Shown one piece after another: positions 33,789 through 45,318 of a stretch of DNA of 64,000 bases; the stretch's first letter is position 1; each line of letters opens with the position of its first letter. A program made the position numbers and the translations under genes. The stretch is from Nectonema munidae (lineage: Eukaryota > Nematomorpha > Nectonematoida > Nectonematidae), in contig JAUIRK010000196.1 of the NCBI GenBank assembly GCA_030549495.1, positions 186,001 through 250,000 of the forward strand, read 5' to 3'. Under the pieces are notes generated by a model. That model saw only the letters and a list, made by a program, of their open reading frames with translations. It ran no database searches and was not told the origin of the DNA.

Positions 33789-34630
33789 ATGTTTTTGATA
33801 ACACATTATTATGATGATACATGTTTTGCAACTATGGTTGATGCTCTTCTTGAATGCTTGACTTCTTTACGTGGAAATGATATATTTCACAAAAATCATT
33901 TGAATTCGCTAATCAAAAAGAAACATCTCTGCTTCATCCTAAAAGAACACAAAAACTGTCCTCCAGGTTAAAAGAATCGAATTCGTCAAACTGATGATTG
34001 CTACATTGGTATTTATAATGAAATCATTGATACATGCATTTCTAATATCAATCTAAGGTAAAATACGTATACTTGATTTTATATAAACTTTTGCTTTTAG
34101 AAAATTTATGAAAATTTTAGATTAGAAGAGCGCAACGACGCTGTTTTTAAGGCTCTAAGATGTTTATGTCCCTCTATTTCCGATTTTTTCAATTTGAAAG
34201 CAATAAGGTGGTGGCTGACCATTTAGGAATTAGTACTGATTCAATATTTTGGAGTGAAGTTGAAGTTGGTAGAAGATATATTTTGAAAATTTTAAAAGAA
34301 GAGAAGACAAAAAACATGAAAGAGATCATCTCGATACTTTTCCCAATAAAAGACGCTATTAGAAATGTATACAATCTATACATCGGTATGAACACAACTT
34401 TCAATTTTATTTTTTCTTGTTCTGTAGCCCTTTTTCATCTTTCAGGTGCCTTAACTTTTGGTGTTAGTACCGCTTCCTGTGAAAGAAGTTTTTCATTTTT
34501 AAAGCGAATTTTGTCTGAGCCAAGGACATCAACGATGCATGAAAGAAAGCGAAATCTAATAATTTTGTCCTATTTGAGAGATTATACTAATAAAATAAAT
34601 TATGATGAAATTCTAAGTTTTAACCAGTAA
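33789..34630 (+). pseudogene. hAT transposase remnant with a 63-bp intron
   Basis: C-terminal third of a ZMYM1/TTF-type hAT transposase. RQTDDCYIGIYNEIIDTCIS leads to a donor (CTAAG|GTAAAA) and acceptor (AATTTTAG|A) bounding an intron at 34058-34120; the reading frame continues exactly, N-L-R-L-E-E-R-N-D. The last exon (34160-34630) ends with GVSTASCERSFSFLKRI and TSTMHERKRNLIILSYLRDY, the hAT dimerisation domain with its Cys-Glu-Arg motif. N-terminal two thirds absent; one stop upstream of the intron. The Tigger remnant begins immediately after. Confidence 0.78.
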
Positions 34631-34639
34631 TTACATTCG

Positions 34640-35821
34640 ATTCGTCTTAGTAGAATTAGCGGTGAAAGTGCAAGTGTTTGTTCGACTGTATTGGAAAATT
34701 GGAAAGAAAGAATTCCTATTTTATTAGAAGGTTATCAGCCGAAAAATATCTTTAATCTTGATGAGCTAGCGCTTTTTTATAAAGGAATAATTAACAAATC
34801 TTTGATTATGAAAAAACAGAGTGCTACTGGATGCAAAAAATTCAAAGACAAACTAACAGTTATGTTGTGTGCGAATATGATTCGTGAAAAAGAGAGAGCA
34901 TTGGTGATTGGAAAGTCATTGAAACCAAGATGTTTCGAAAAATTCATGTGAATATATTGCGATATAACAAAAAGTCATGTATGACTTCTTTGATTTCTGA
35001 AAACTGGCTCACAAAATTTGATGAAAAAATGAAAAATTAAAGAAGACAAGTTATACTGATCTTGGATAATGCTCCTTCACATCCTGATATTTTTTTAAAA
35101 AATGTTAAGCTTGTATTTTTACCACCCAATAAAACCTCGAAGTTACAACCCATGGATCAGGGAATTATACAAAGCATGAAACTTAAATTTAGAAACGCCA
35201 ACTTCAAAAGATCATACATCAAAAGGAAATAGATAAGTTGAAAATAGGAACTTCCCTCTTCAAAGAGATCACAATTTTAGATGCAATTTTCTGGCTCGAC
35301 AAGTCTTGGAAAGATGTTGCATCTTCAACAATACAAAAGTGTTTTGAATCATGCGCTTTTGGGAGTTTACACAGAAATGAACGTAAGCATAGTCTTTTTT
35401 TATTCATAATAAAATTGCCTAAAGGATTTAATTTAATTATATAGATTTTGTGTTTACGGGGAAAATGGAGGATGGAGATATTTTTGAAAAAAATTTTTTT
35501 AAAAATTTTTTTTGGGAAAAAGGTGGTGAAGGGTTTTTTTTGGGGGGAAAAGGGGGGGGTGGTATGGGGAGGGGTGTTTGGGTAAAAATGACTTTTTGGA
35601 AAAAAAGATTTAAAAAAAAAAAAAAGGGGTAAAAGGGGGGGGGGGTTAAAAAAAAAAAACCTAATAAAAAAAAAAAATGTAATTTTTTTTGGGGAAAAAA
35701 AAAAAAAAAAAAAAAAAAAGGTTCTTTTTGATGTTGTCAGAACCTTCATACAACGGTCACCTGTTCATAACGGCCAGTTTTAAAGAGTCCCATGAGTGAC
35801 CGTTATAGACAGGTTTCACTG
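34640..35821 (+). mobile_element. pogo/Tigger remnant, 5-prime truncated
   Basis: Transposase frames: VLENWKERIPILLEGYQPKN, IFNLDELALFYKG (first catalytic Asp), KDKLTVMLCANM, VIGKSLKPRCFEKFM, VILILDNAPSHPD (second Asp), LKNVKLVFLPPNKTSKLQPM then DQGIIQS. This is the DDE domain of Tigger-type enzymes. The right terminus, ATAGACAGGTTTCACTG (35805-35821) followed by TA, is the standard Tigger end, with an inner AACGG repeat pair. The left end is gone. Two or more frameshifts. The 3-prime region is interrupted by the odd A/G-rich block at 35440-35720. Confidence 0.85.
35440..35720. other. A/G homopolymer block, possible assembly artefact
   Basis: Almost purely A and G, with runs such as G10, A12, A13 and A21 alternating and T-runs limited to a few places. 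Homopolymer lengths everywhere suggest low-quality or collapsed read ends, not a biological satellite. It sits inside the 3-prime region of the Tigger remnant, with normal sequence resuming at 35721. Confidence 0.6.
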
Positions 35822-36210
35822 TATTTTTTAGAAGTTGAAAAGTTGTTTGAAAACAAAACTGCCCTTTTGAACATGCCTTTGTGGTCGATTTTCAAACCTG
35901 CAACATTACAAGAATTAATGTAGATCTTAGTAGGTAGGTTTTTTTTAAAATTTATTTATTGAAGTAATTGCAAAAAATGATTTTGAACCTTTTAGGTTCC
36001 CTTAAATTTCTTTGTTTTGTTCATCGGAACTTTCTTTTACCCCTTATATTTTTGGGCTTTCTTTTTAGCTTAAGATTTGGTTTTGTCTTTGACTTGATTT
36101 TCTATTTGGATCTAAACGTTGGACTTTGTCTTTGATTTAATTTTTCCTTTGGGATCTAAACTTTGGACTTTGGGTTCTGGATTTTTTGGGCGGGTCATCG
36201 GCAGGTGTTC

Positions 36211-39200
36211 ATAAGAATTTGCAAGAGAGAAAAAATAATCTAAATCTGACTGCTTATATAGTTCAGTACATAGGCGCAAGCGGGAACTGATATTATTGCT
36301 TGTATTAACTGCCTTGTTATCATCGTAATATTGGCCTGTTAACAAGGGAGAGAACCCGCCATTGAGGTTTCACCTCGCAATATTCCCTTTGATGCTAACT
36401 GATTGCCGCCTATCTCGTAGGTTTACTTTCCGATCCTACGATTTGGGAGAAATTTTAATTCCAGAAATCAAATAACCTGTTGAGGATATTTAGACTGCAT
36501 TCGTCTTTGAAATAAAACGAGGCTCCTTGGAACTAGATACTGTTACCCTTTAGGCTTCCCCTTGATTGGGCGTCGGCTGAGTTTTCTGATAAGGGTATAT
36601 ATGCAATTTCTTCCATCAAATTGTCCAGTTCCTGTCTTCTCACCTGGGAAAGAAAAGTAATGAGGATGTGGTTACCTATCTTCCTCCGAAGTTTGGAATG
36701 GGAGCAATTGCTACCTCCGAATCTGAACGAATGGGGTATTGGGGGAACATAACAAAGGCTATGGTGATAGCCAGGAGTTCCAACTGCTGTCTTGGCCTCA
36801 AATAGCTAGGGGTTTGTGTCTGCAATCAATGCCTAATCCTTTAAGAGGTGCGTCCACCCATATCAGACCTTTGGGTTCTCGAGGCAAAACATATTCCAAT
36901 TAGATGAAATTGTTCTCCAGCATTCCTGAACCAGGTGTTTCACAATTTGGTGCTCCAGAGATTCTTCTAAAACTCTAAAGCTTAACCAGAAGAATCTTGG
37001 GAGATGTGTAAGGGTTCCTAGTTAATATGAAACTATTCCGTGCACCCTCAGGTTCCATTTGATAGATGGGCACCACTTACTGAGTGCCGCTATGACCAAG
37101 GCCACTAGCTCTTTGATTATTAAAATCCTGTTCTTAGTGGAGATGGCCATGGAGTGATGTTTCAGATCCAGGGTGACACCTAGGTATAGCATCACTTGTG
37201 TTGCTTCAAGAATGGATTTTTCCTTGTTAATGAGAACTTCGCATTCTTTTTCTAGCAAGTCTATGAATAGCCGCCCTCTAAAGAGAAGAAAGTGGTCCAA
37301 ATAGAGCAGGATCCTGATTCAGGGTGTCTTCCTAGGAAGATCCTTTCAGCGAGCAAAGAGCGCGTTGTAGGACTGCCGGGGAGAAATTTGCCACCATGGA
37401 CAGCCTGGCAAACGCATAACATCTCCTTACTTTGTCTGTAATGGTGAATAAGGGTTGTCACTTAGGATGGAGCCTGATGGCATAAAAGGCATCTTTCAGA
37501 TTCCATCTAATTCCTCAGCAGAAACTTTTGGGGATATACTTCAATTGGAAAGGGGCCACCAGTTTAAGGGGTGGGAGCTTAAAAAGTTCTTTCGAAAAGG
37601 TGAAATTCTGGACTAGTGGCGTTGCTCCATTAGCTTTGGGGACCAAGAAGCATCGGCTTATTATTTTGGGGTCGTTGATTTCCTTAATGATATTATTTTC
37701 AATCATCTTTGGCAGGACCTCATGCAAGATAAACTTCCGTTGGGGTTTTGTGAGCAGAAGAAAATTTGAAAAGGATCCAAATTTTCTGTTTGAGGTTATC
37801 ACCGGGGCGTAGCCCGTGTGAGATTATAATCACCTTTTTTCTTCTTAAGTCCTTAGGAGCTTTAAAACATGAATTAGAAACCTTGAAGGTGGCGTTTTAT
37901 GGGAGTTCCAGGGGTAGTGTCATGGTGGAATTCAGTAATCATATCTTCAAGCGAGGCGAGATCCAGAATAGATTTTATCGGGGTTATGGGCCTTGTTGGA
38001 GCTGTGAGCCCTGTTAGAGATTTGGGCTTGCCCTTTTCGTTCTTGCCCCCTTTGGGATCTTTATTCTTGTCCCCCTCTGGTCTATCTGTTGGGCATTTCT
38101 ATAGCGGTTCTTCTAGGTCCTTGCCGGTTATAATGAGAATTGGTCACTACCGTAGGCAGAATCTGGCTGGTCACCTCCTCCTTGAATGACATCATCATGT
38201 TCTCCTAAGAATTTGGTCGTGAATATGTGACGCCGTTCTTCGGGAGTATGGAGATCCTTATTCACAAGGTACCAGGTCAAGAAATCCAAAATTCCTGTTG
38301 GGAAGCTTCTTTTAGATGAAGGACATTCTAGGCTGGGAGTCCCCTCTAAGGCGACACGAGGGCGTTGCGAGTGCCCGTCCTTTACTGACCCTAGAATCTA
38401 ATCGGGAGTGGTGTTAGCTTCCATCGGTGAGATCTAGTTGACTGGCTCGCCAAAAGAGAATAAGTCCTCTTCTAATGGCGGGACCGTTATTAACGGTAAA
38501 TCGATCGCAGAGGACTCGCTAGTCCCACTGGTGGGTGGCTCAGAATTCGCTCTTGGCCAGAAAAGGACAGTCGTCTAGCTTAGAGGGTGCCGGGGAAAGG
38601 GGAGGGGGGGAGGCTGCATAAAAAAGAGGTACCGTGATCTTTGGAGCGGCTACTACCGCCAGTAACGCATGTGGCTACCCGGAGCCTACTCCGAAGGCCC
38701 TATGCCACTTCGGAAGTTCTACATCCATTGCCTACCGGACTGCGTATCTCAGCTCACTTCTTTGTCGGGCGGCCCTTGGGTGCCGCCGGTTGCCTTGCCT
38801 GTCGAAAAGGAGCAGCCGTAATGCCACTTATTTTCGCAGCCGAGAGTACGGAGGAGGAGGCCACGCTAGTTTGCGTCCAGTTAGTATGTATAACCAATAT
38901 ATGTGTGCTCAGGTTATTGTGAAGCACGGATAGCTTGTCCAGAGGAAGATGTTCCAGTGAGAGTTTCACCAGGCCTAAGTAGGCTAACATGACTTCGTCT
39001 ATGGTATGGAGCTAGGTTTTCGATCATCTTTATTCGCGGGAGGCGAGTTCGGAAGGCAGTCTGGTAGATTCCTATATCCCCGTCATCCAGAGTTCCATAT
39101 CCAGCCGGGAAGGAAGTCTGTAAAGGAGCGGGAGTGGAAGTAGCAGGCATGAAAGTGGAAGTCGGAAAGTCGAGCGACTTGACAAAGCGGGGGGGGGGGG

Positions 39201-39420
39201 GACTCGGGTTTGCTTTGCAAATTCATTTCCAGGTTCTCCAATCGCTTGGAAATGATCTGGACTTGGTCCACCAAGGCAGCAAGTAGAGCGTGTCCCGCTT
39301 CCTCAACATTGGGCTCTTGCGCAGGGGCATTTGACATGTTGCAGTGTTGTTGTTGATAAGAATTTGCTAGAAGAATTATCTAAATCTGGATGCGAGCTGC
39401 TTATATAGTGCAGTCCATAA
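36211..39420 (-). mobile_element. GC-richer retroelement with short terminal repeats, broken
   Basis: Near-direct repeats of about 65-70 bp bound it (36211-36274 and 39356-39420; both contain AATCTAAATCTG-like and GCTTATATAG segments). On the minus strand, from a TATATAA at 39407-39401, parts run: gag-like region starting MSNAPAQEPN at 39337 and extending to about 37850, reverse transcriptase (about 37800-37000), RNase H-like (about 36850-36650), and a short tail. Base composition is clearly more GC-rich than the surroundings. RT blocks resemble DIRS/Ngaro- or Gypsy-type enzymes; no tyrosine recombinase or integrase was recognised, so the family is open. It is broken in many places. It lies in, or against, a hAT remnant. 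Confidence 0.65.
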
Positions 39421-39429
39421 GACATCCTC

Positions 39430-39795
39430 TACTCCTGGGCGTACATTCGCTAGCGTTAAGAGAGATGGCCTAAAAGATTCCGATGCGGCGAATCTGATAG
39501 GAAGATTACAAGATATAGCTATTGCACCAAGAACTCCGAAAATTGACGCTATTATTAAAAGAAGAGCTGGAAAAGGGGCAGTTCTTGACCAGGTTCCTCT
39601 TTGGAGAAGCAGTTATTTGATGGTAACGATGTTTGTTGAAATAAAATCCGTAGTTGTTGATATTGATAATCCGGCTGTATCCTTATCTCAAATTCAGTGG
39701 AGGTAGATCATGCATTTTCCTTATTTAGCCACAAAAACTACAATCTGAACATTTGACAGCTGGTGAATTTTTGTTCGAATGGAAAAAATTGTTTA
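39430..39795 (+). pseudogene. hAT transposase remnant, part 1 (interrupted by piggyBac)
   Basis: Plus-strand frame: RDGLKDSDAANLIGRLQDIA, IAPRTPKIDAIIKRRAGKGA, VLDQVPLWRSSYLMV (family signature with RWGSTYLM), and after a stop and a shift HLTAGEFLFEWKKLF. This is the middle part of a hAT enzyme. It stops at 39795 where the piggyBac element begins and resumes at 42364. Upstream coding is cut off by the retroelement ending at 39420. Confidence 0.8.
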
Positions 39796-42363
39796 CCCGT
39801 TTAATCCCAAAAATTTGTAGAAGTAAAATTATAAGAAAAAATTGAAATTTTTCAATCTTGTAGTATTTAAATTATTTTTATTATTAAAAAAAATTTTTAC
39901 TTATTATTTCTCGATGTCCATAATTGGATCAATGAGAAGCGCAAAAAAATGAGGAAAAATTTATTGACAAAAAATTTCATCAAAAAGTTGGTTTTTCATG
40001 AAAAGAAATAAAACATTTGTCATTTAAAGGAACTTCACACTTTGAACAGAATTGTGTTTTTCTTGCAAAAAAACATCTTCTGTGCTTTTGTTTAGTACAA
40101 ATATAATGACCCTACTCATCGCACATGACTTCTTGGGGCAATCTTTTTGAAGGACCAGGTATCGAGAAAACATTTTTTGTTTTTTTCAGCAAACACAAAG
40201 TGATTTCTTGTTTAAATGTCAACAAATCTACATTTTTATCAAATGCATTCTTCACTCTCCATGAATTCACAAGTAAAGTATCGATGATGTCAGTGAAAAT
40301 AGGCCAATGCCACTTTTTAGACTTTATAGTACATCCATACTTATTAACTAAAAAATTAGCCAAATCTACACCTCCTATTGTTTTATTATAAAAATAAAAT
40401 TAAATGGCTGAGTAACACTTATTTCAACTTCAACGGTAAAACCCTAAAAAAATTACTACCAATACTCACACACTTAGTATCCAACCATCTCAAAAAAATA
40501 ACTTCATCATGGGAAGCAAAGTCACCCTCTAATTTTTTTCCCCATTTTTTAACATCTAGCAAAGGACAATTTAAAATTCTATTTTGTCTAAGTGTTCCAA
40601 GAGCTCTAAATCCGTTTGTGTTTTAACTCCTTGAGTAGATAATACGATGTAAAAATGTTTTCAAAACAAACAGTGTGTTCTTTCGGTGAAGGTACATCTT
40701 TTAAAAGTTCGAAAACAACAAAGCCACCTAAACCAAGATCTCTAGCTCTATCACCCTTGTCACCTAACTTTCCTCTATGAATATCATACCGGAAGGTAAA
40801 GCCTTCCTTTAAAGACAAACACGAGGCCTTATAATCGCACCTAGGTTTACCCTTTATAAACATCTTCAGGGAGTTTCTGCCATAGTATTCAATCACTTTC
40901 ATCAATGGTGCTGATTAAAAACCCCAATAGCGATGCTTTTTATTGAAATATTCTATAAGAAATTTCACTTTCAAAAGTTTATCTTCGTTCAGATTCTTAT
41001 TATCGCAAAAATGAATAAAAGATTTTACTTGTTTAAACCTGTTTCTACTCATGGCACCAGCTAATAAACGATAATGCACATCAGGAGACTTTGCCCAAAA
41101 CATTTTCTCTATAGGACGGTTGTTGTGACCAGACAAAAACAAAATGTCAAAAAAAATTTTTATTTCTTCCACGTTTGTTAAAAAAACATGATTCTTTATA
41201 TCTTCTTGGGCATACATATTCGTCATGCTAACGACACTTTCAAAAAATCCTTATCAAAAAACATTGTAAAAATTTCAAAAGAAGACAGAGATTGAAGTTC
41301 GTTATGCGAGGAGTCTACAGACTCAGGAAAGGATTTTTCTTTTTTTGTGGATTTGGATAAATCTTTGCACTCAATTTCGAATTTACCGCAAAAATCCTTT
41401 AAAGTCTCATTAGACCACACTTCATCATCAAAGTCTTCTTCATCGGAGACCATGGATGAATCAGAGAGCAAAATTACAATGCTTTGAGCACCACTTTTCT
41501 CCAATAACTCTTTTGTTTCACTCATTTTCCAAAACGAAATAATGGGAGCGCAAATAAAAACTAATAATGGACGCAAAAAGTGGAAACGCAAAAACAGACG
41601 CAAAATAGTAAAACCAAGAATCAATAATAACGACTGGTCAAATCACAAATCAACAATAAGTTATACTAGTAATAGAAATAAAATTGTAAATAATATTTTA
41701 TTGAAAAGTAAAATGAAAATAACAATACATTATTCATTCATGTGTATTTCTATACCATGAAAGATAAATAATATTAGTAATTAAAGGATTTATATAATCG
41801 CACATATAGCAATAAGCAACCCAAGATCTACGCATATTTTATCAGTAACAATCTACAAATTATATATAAATATTGAAGGAATGAGGGCACAGATCTAGTC
41901 GTGCAAAATTAACGTTTTTTATCGCGGTAAAAATATACTTTTTTTTACAGTACATTATTAAATAACAGAACTCTACAAGTCTACGGTCCAATGATCTAAA
42001 AATGAACATAAAATTTTAAGGCGAAAGGAATATATTTTTTTACATTTTCAAGCAATTTTTTTAATTATATGACATTTCTATTCATTTTTTATACTATCTC
42101 AAAAATTGGGACTTTAAGAACTTTTTCCTGGGATAAATTTTTTAATTTTTGAGTATGAAGTGTCAGAAATTTTTTTTATTATTGTGATTTAAAAAAAAAA
42201 TTTCCACTATCTATTCAAACGCATTTTAAACTGATATATAGTTTTTTTAGTACAAGGAAAACTAAATGAATAACATTTTGGGAAAATATTTTTGGGATTT
42301 TACAAAAATGGACCGTTAAATAATAGTGTCCAAAATTGGATGAATATGTCCACTCCACACGGG
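39796..42363 (-). mobile_element. piggyBac-like element inserted in a hAT element
   Basis: Begins CCCGTTTAA after TTTA (39792-39795) and ends ACACGGG before TTAG (42364-42367), which are decayed TTAA duplications with CCCG ends. If the element and one target copy are removed, the hAT frame reads straight through: E-W-K-K-L-F-S-L-R-K-Q-E-G-L-I-A-E-A-I. That places both borders independently of the terminal repeats, which are too short to be convincing alone. It carries a transposase on the minus strand at 39980-41526. Confidence 0.8.
39980..41526 (-). pseudogene. piggyBac transposase, nearly full length, broken
   Basis: Starts MSETKELLEKSGAQS with the usual acidic N-terminus (SDSSMVSDEEDFDDE). 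Then NNRPIEKMFWAK, GAMSRNRFKQVKSFIHFCDN, EYYGRNSLKMFIKGKPRCDY, GGFVVFELL, CFENIFTSYYLL, GTLRQNR, and after shifts GGVDLANFLVNKYG with KSKKWHWPIF, and a Cys-rich tail (CTKQKHRRC, CSKCEVP) ending at 39980. Of the three catalytic Asp, the first is lost (SAPLM where SIDE is usual), the second is Glu (FENIF for FDNFF), the third is present (GGVD). A few stops and frameshifts add to this. AATAAA lies about 20 bp downstream of the stop. Confidence 0.88.
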
Positions 42364-42560
42364 TTAGTCTTAGGAAGCAAGAAGGCCTGATTGCAGAAGC
42401 TATTGTAAAATCGATGAAAAAAAGAGAGCCACGACTCTTAGAAAATGATATTTTACTTGCTTCAATTTTTTCTTGATCCTAAAAACGTCATATTATTAGA
42501 TGAAAGCCAATGTAATAGAGTAAAAATATCTCTCTGTAATCTTGCTAAAGAAATATAGGT
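42364..42560 (+). pseudogene. hAT transposase remnant, part 2
   Basis: Continues the frame of 39430-39795: LRKQEGLIAEAIVKSMKKRE, PRLLENDILLASIFLDPKNV, ILLDESQCNR, ending at a stop. LLASIFLDP is the hAT block before the dimerisation domain. The remaining C-terminus is absent; piggyBac-type coding of a different element begins about 80 bp on. Confidence 0.8.
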
Positions 42561-43106
42561 TCTCCAATGTTCCCAGCTGTGATGAGCATACCTAGATTTT
42601 ATTTTATAAATTATTTTTTTGTGTTTTGATGATGTCAACTCAAGACCACATAGATGCTATTTTGATCGATGGGCAGCATTAGAAATTTTTTTAAAGAATT
42701 TAATAACAACTGCAGTAAATGGTTAGTTTCATACAACCCACTTACATTGGATGAAACATTGTATGCAAGTATGGTAGGAGTGCAGTTTAATCTTCTAAAC
42801 CAAAAAAGCCATTCAAGTATCGCCTTCTTTTCTAGTCAATTAACGCTGTAAAATATCCGTTTACGTTTTTCATTGTGGCTTATGCTGGTAAGCCAAAAAA
42901 CGGATAAGGAGAGTTTTATCTTCCCGGTTCATATGGCATTGTTAAGTCTATGATATCTCGATTAAGCGAAACTTTATCTCTCAAAGTTAGAAATATAACT
43001 AGTGATAGGCTCTATACTTCAATTGGACTTGCAAAAAGGTTATATAAAAGAGGCATAACTATAATTAACTCAAGCTGTAAATGTATTCCAGCAGAAATTA
43101 AAGATA

Positions 43107-45318
43107 CAGTCATCCCTCGTTATTCGCGGTTTTTTATCTCCAGTTTTGACTATTCACGGATTTTATTTTGGAAGGAAAAATTGAAATTATATGGAAAATT
43201 TGTTGATCTCTTGAAAAGTAATTTACGCACTACCCACCAACCGCACGTAGTTTACCACGCATCGTAGCGTTTAGGGTGTGAACAACTCGGTAGCTCTCTA
43301 CTTGTAGTCTTACTTTAGCCCTTGCTTATGACTCCTGTATTAAAATCTATGTCATCCAAGAAGAATAAAGTCATGAACCGGCAAAGAGAAGCAAGAAAGT
43401 GATGACCCTCAAGGAAAAAATAGATACTTCAAGGAAGAAATAGCACAAGTAAATGAGTCCACAATAAGATCAATTAAAAAGTCTGAAAGTTGATAGGAAA
43501 TGTAGTGGCTGTCTGTCTTCCAGCAACTGCAAAAGTGACTCGGCATGTAAGAGATCTTTCTATTATCAAAATGGAAAAGGCATTAAATATTTGGATTGAG
43601 GATTTGAACAGAAGATTCATTCGTGTGGACGCCCAAGCAACCAGAAAAAGGGCAGCCAAAGTGTATGAATATTACAGCCAAAATGCAGAAGATTCTTCAT
43701 AATAAAATAGGCTTTGAAAACTATAAAAAGAGATATTCACTTCACAATGTTAAGTTAACGAGGGAAACTGCAACAGCTGACCATGCAGTAGCCAAAAGGT
43801 ATCAAAACGAGTTTGAGAAAATGATACAAGAAAAAGGATATCTACCAGAACAAGTATTCAATGCAGACAATACTAGTCTTTTTGACATCGATACTTATGA
43901 CAGATTGGTTTCACAATTGTTTTCTTCCAGAAGTGGAAAAATATTTGCAACGGAAGGGGATGGAGTTTAAAATGCTGCTACTGGTTGATAAAATCATCCT
44001 GGGCATCCCTCCTAGTCTTTGAAGTTTGCGCATCCCAATATCCATGTTGAATTTCTTCAACCAAACGCTACTTCCTTACTTCAGCCTATAGACCAAGGAG
44101 TAATCGCTGTGTTTAAGCAAAGTATATCAAAAGAAAGTTTACTATAATTTTGAAGGACATAGATGAAGGCGAAGATCTCCGATCATGGTGGCAAAACTAT
44201 AACCTAGCACATTGTTTGAAGATTATAAAGGAAAGCCTCGACGAATTGGATGAAAGATGCGTGAATTCCTCTTGGAAGAAGCTTTGGCCTTCAGTTGTTA
44301 ATGAATTCACTGGATTTCCAAGTGCCGATCTAAGATTAAATTTATGGCAAGACGTATCAGGGGAGAAGGATTTGATGACATGAAGGAAGAAGAAATTCGT
44401 GAAGAGTTGCTGGAAGAAAAAGGAGAACAATTGACTAATGAAAAGTTGAAAGATTTATTACGATGAGAAAGTGGAAGAGGAAGAAGATCAAACAGATAAG
44501 AAGTAAATTCTAGAGACATGGACAAATTCAGAGAGCTTGGAAACATCTTGAATCATTGATTTTCCAATATGATCCCTCTCTAGAAAGAACATTTTTTGCT
44601 AAAACAAATTTGAAGAAAGTATATCTCCTTATATGGAGATTATGAAAAAAATGAAAAGAGAACGCTCACAACTTCCAATCACCTTGTTTATAAAGCAGAC
44701 ATCTAGACGTGCGGTGCAGTCTACAGAACCAGGGCCACTTCTTCCTGGGCGACAACCTTCAACTTCTACGTTTTTAGCATAAAAAGAAGCCTCAGACATC
44801 TCTAGGTCGTCTTCAATTGATGATGACTTAGAAGAGTGATAAAAGATATCTAGTCTTTTGTTTTTTAAAATCTTTTGCATGTTATGTTCAATTAAATATT
44901 TAAAGATTGAATATTTAAAAAGATATTTTTTAACTTAAATTTTTTTTTATTATTTATTGGTTAATAAATGTTTTTTTGTTAATTGTTTTTCAAGTACAAA
45001 TATAGTATTTCTAAAAATAGTATTTCTTGTTATGTTTACATTAAATTTAGATATTAGCAATGAAGTGAAAGGGCGAGAATTGCATGATATGATCATAAAT
45101 AGCAGAAATTTTAAGCATATAAGTATGAGTAGAGAAACATGTCGGTAGTAAAGTATGTTTCAACTGTCAGTAGAGGTAGAGTGAAGGCACGCTAGTGCGA
45201 GATTTACGCCGTGATACCCCGTAAATTTATCAATGGTCTCAAAAGATAGTATTCGCGGTTTTAGCCATTCGCGGGGTTTTTTGAGAACGTAACCCCCGCG
45301 AATAACGAGGGATGACTG
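43107..45318 (+). mobile_element. Tigger element with 23-bp perfect terminal repeats
   Basis: The ends CAGTCATCCCTCGTTATTCG... (43107-43129) and the exact inverse (45296-45318) are flanked by TA on each side (43105-43106, 45319-45320), as expected for pogo/Tigger. A second inner pair of ATTCGCGG or ATTCACGG motifs lies just inside. With the element and one TA removed, the host piggyBac frame continues K-D-I-S-L-R-S-N, which fixes both borders. Length 2212 bp. The transposase within is decayed. Confidence 0.93.
43474..44500 (+). pseudogene. Tigger transposase, broken
   Basis: In order: HTH/CENP-B-like start VTRHVRDLSIIKMEKALNIW with EDLNRRF; AKRYQNEFEKMIQEKGYLPE then QVFNADNTSLFDID (first Asp kept; the usual ADETGLF has become ADNTSLF); LLLVDKIILGIPPSL (decayed LLLVDNAPGHP, second Asp); NIHVEFLQPNATSLLQPIDQ then GVIAVFKQ; and 44150-44383 with DLRSWWQNYNLAHCLKIIKE and SWKKLWPSVV. 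An acidic tail follows. At least four frame breaks or stops. Confidence 0.85.

Noticed and set aside
35219-35749. 176-codon minus-strand frame rich in Phe and Pro
   Set aside because: It is translation of the A/G homopolymer block.
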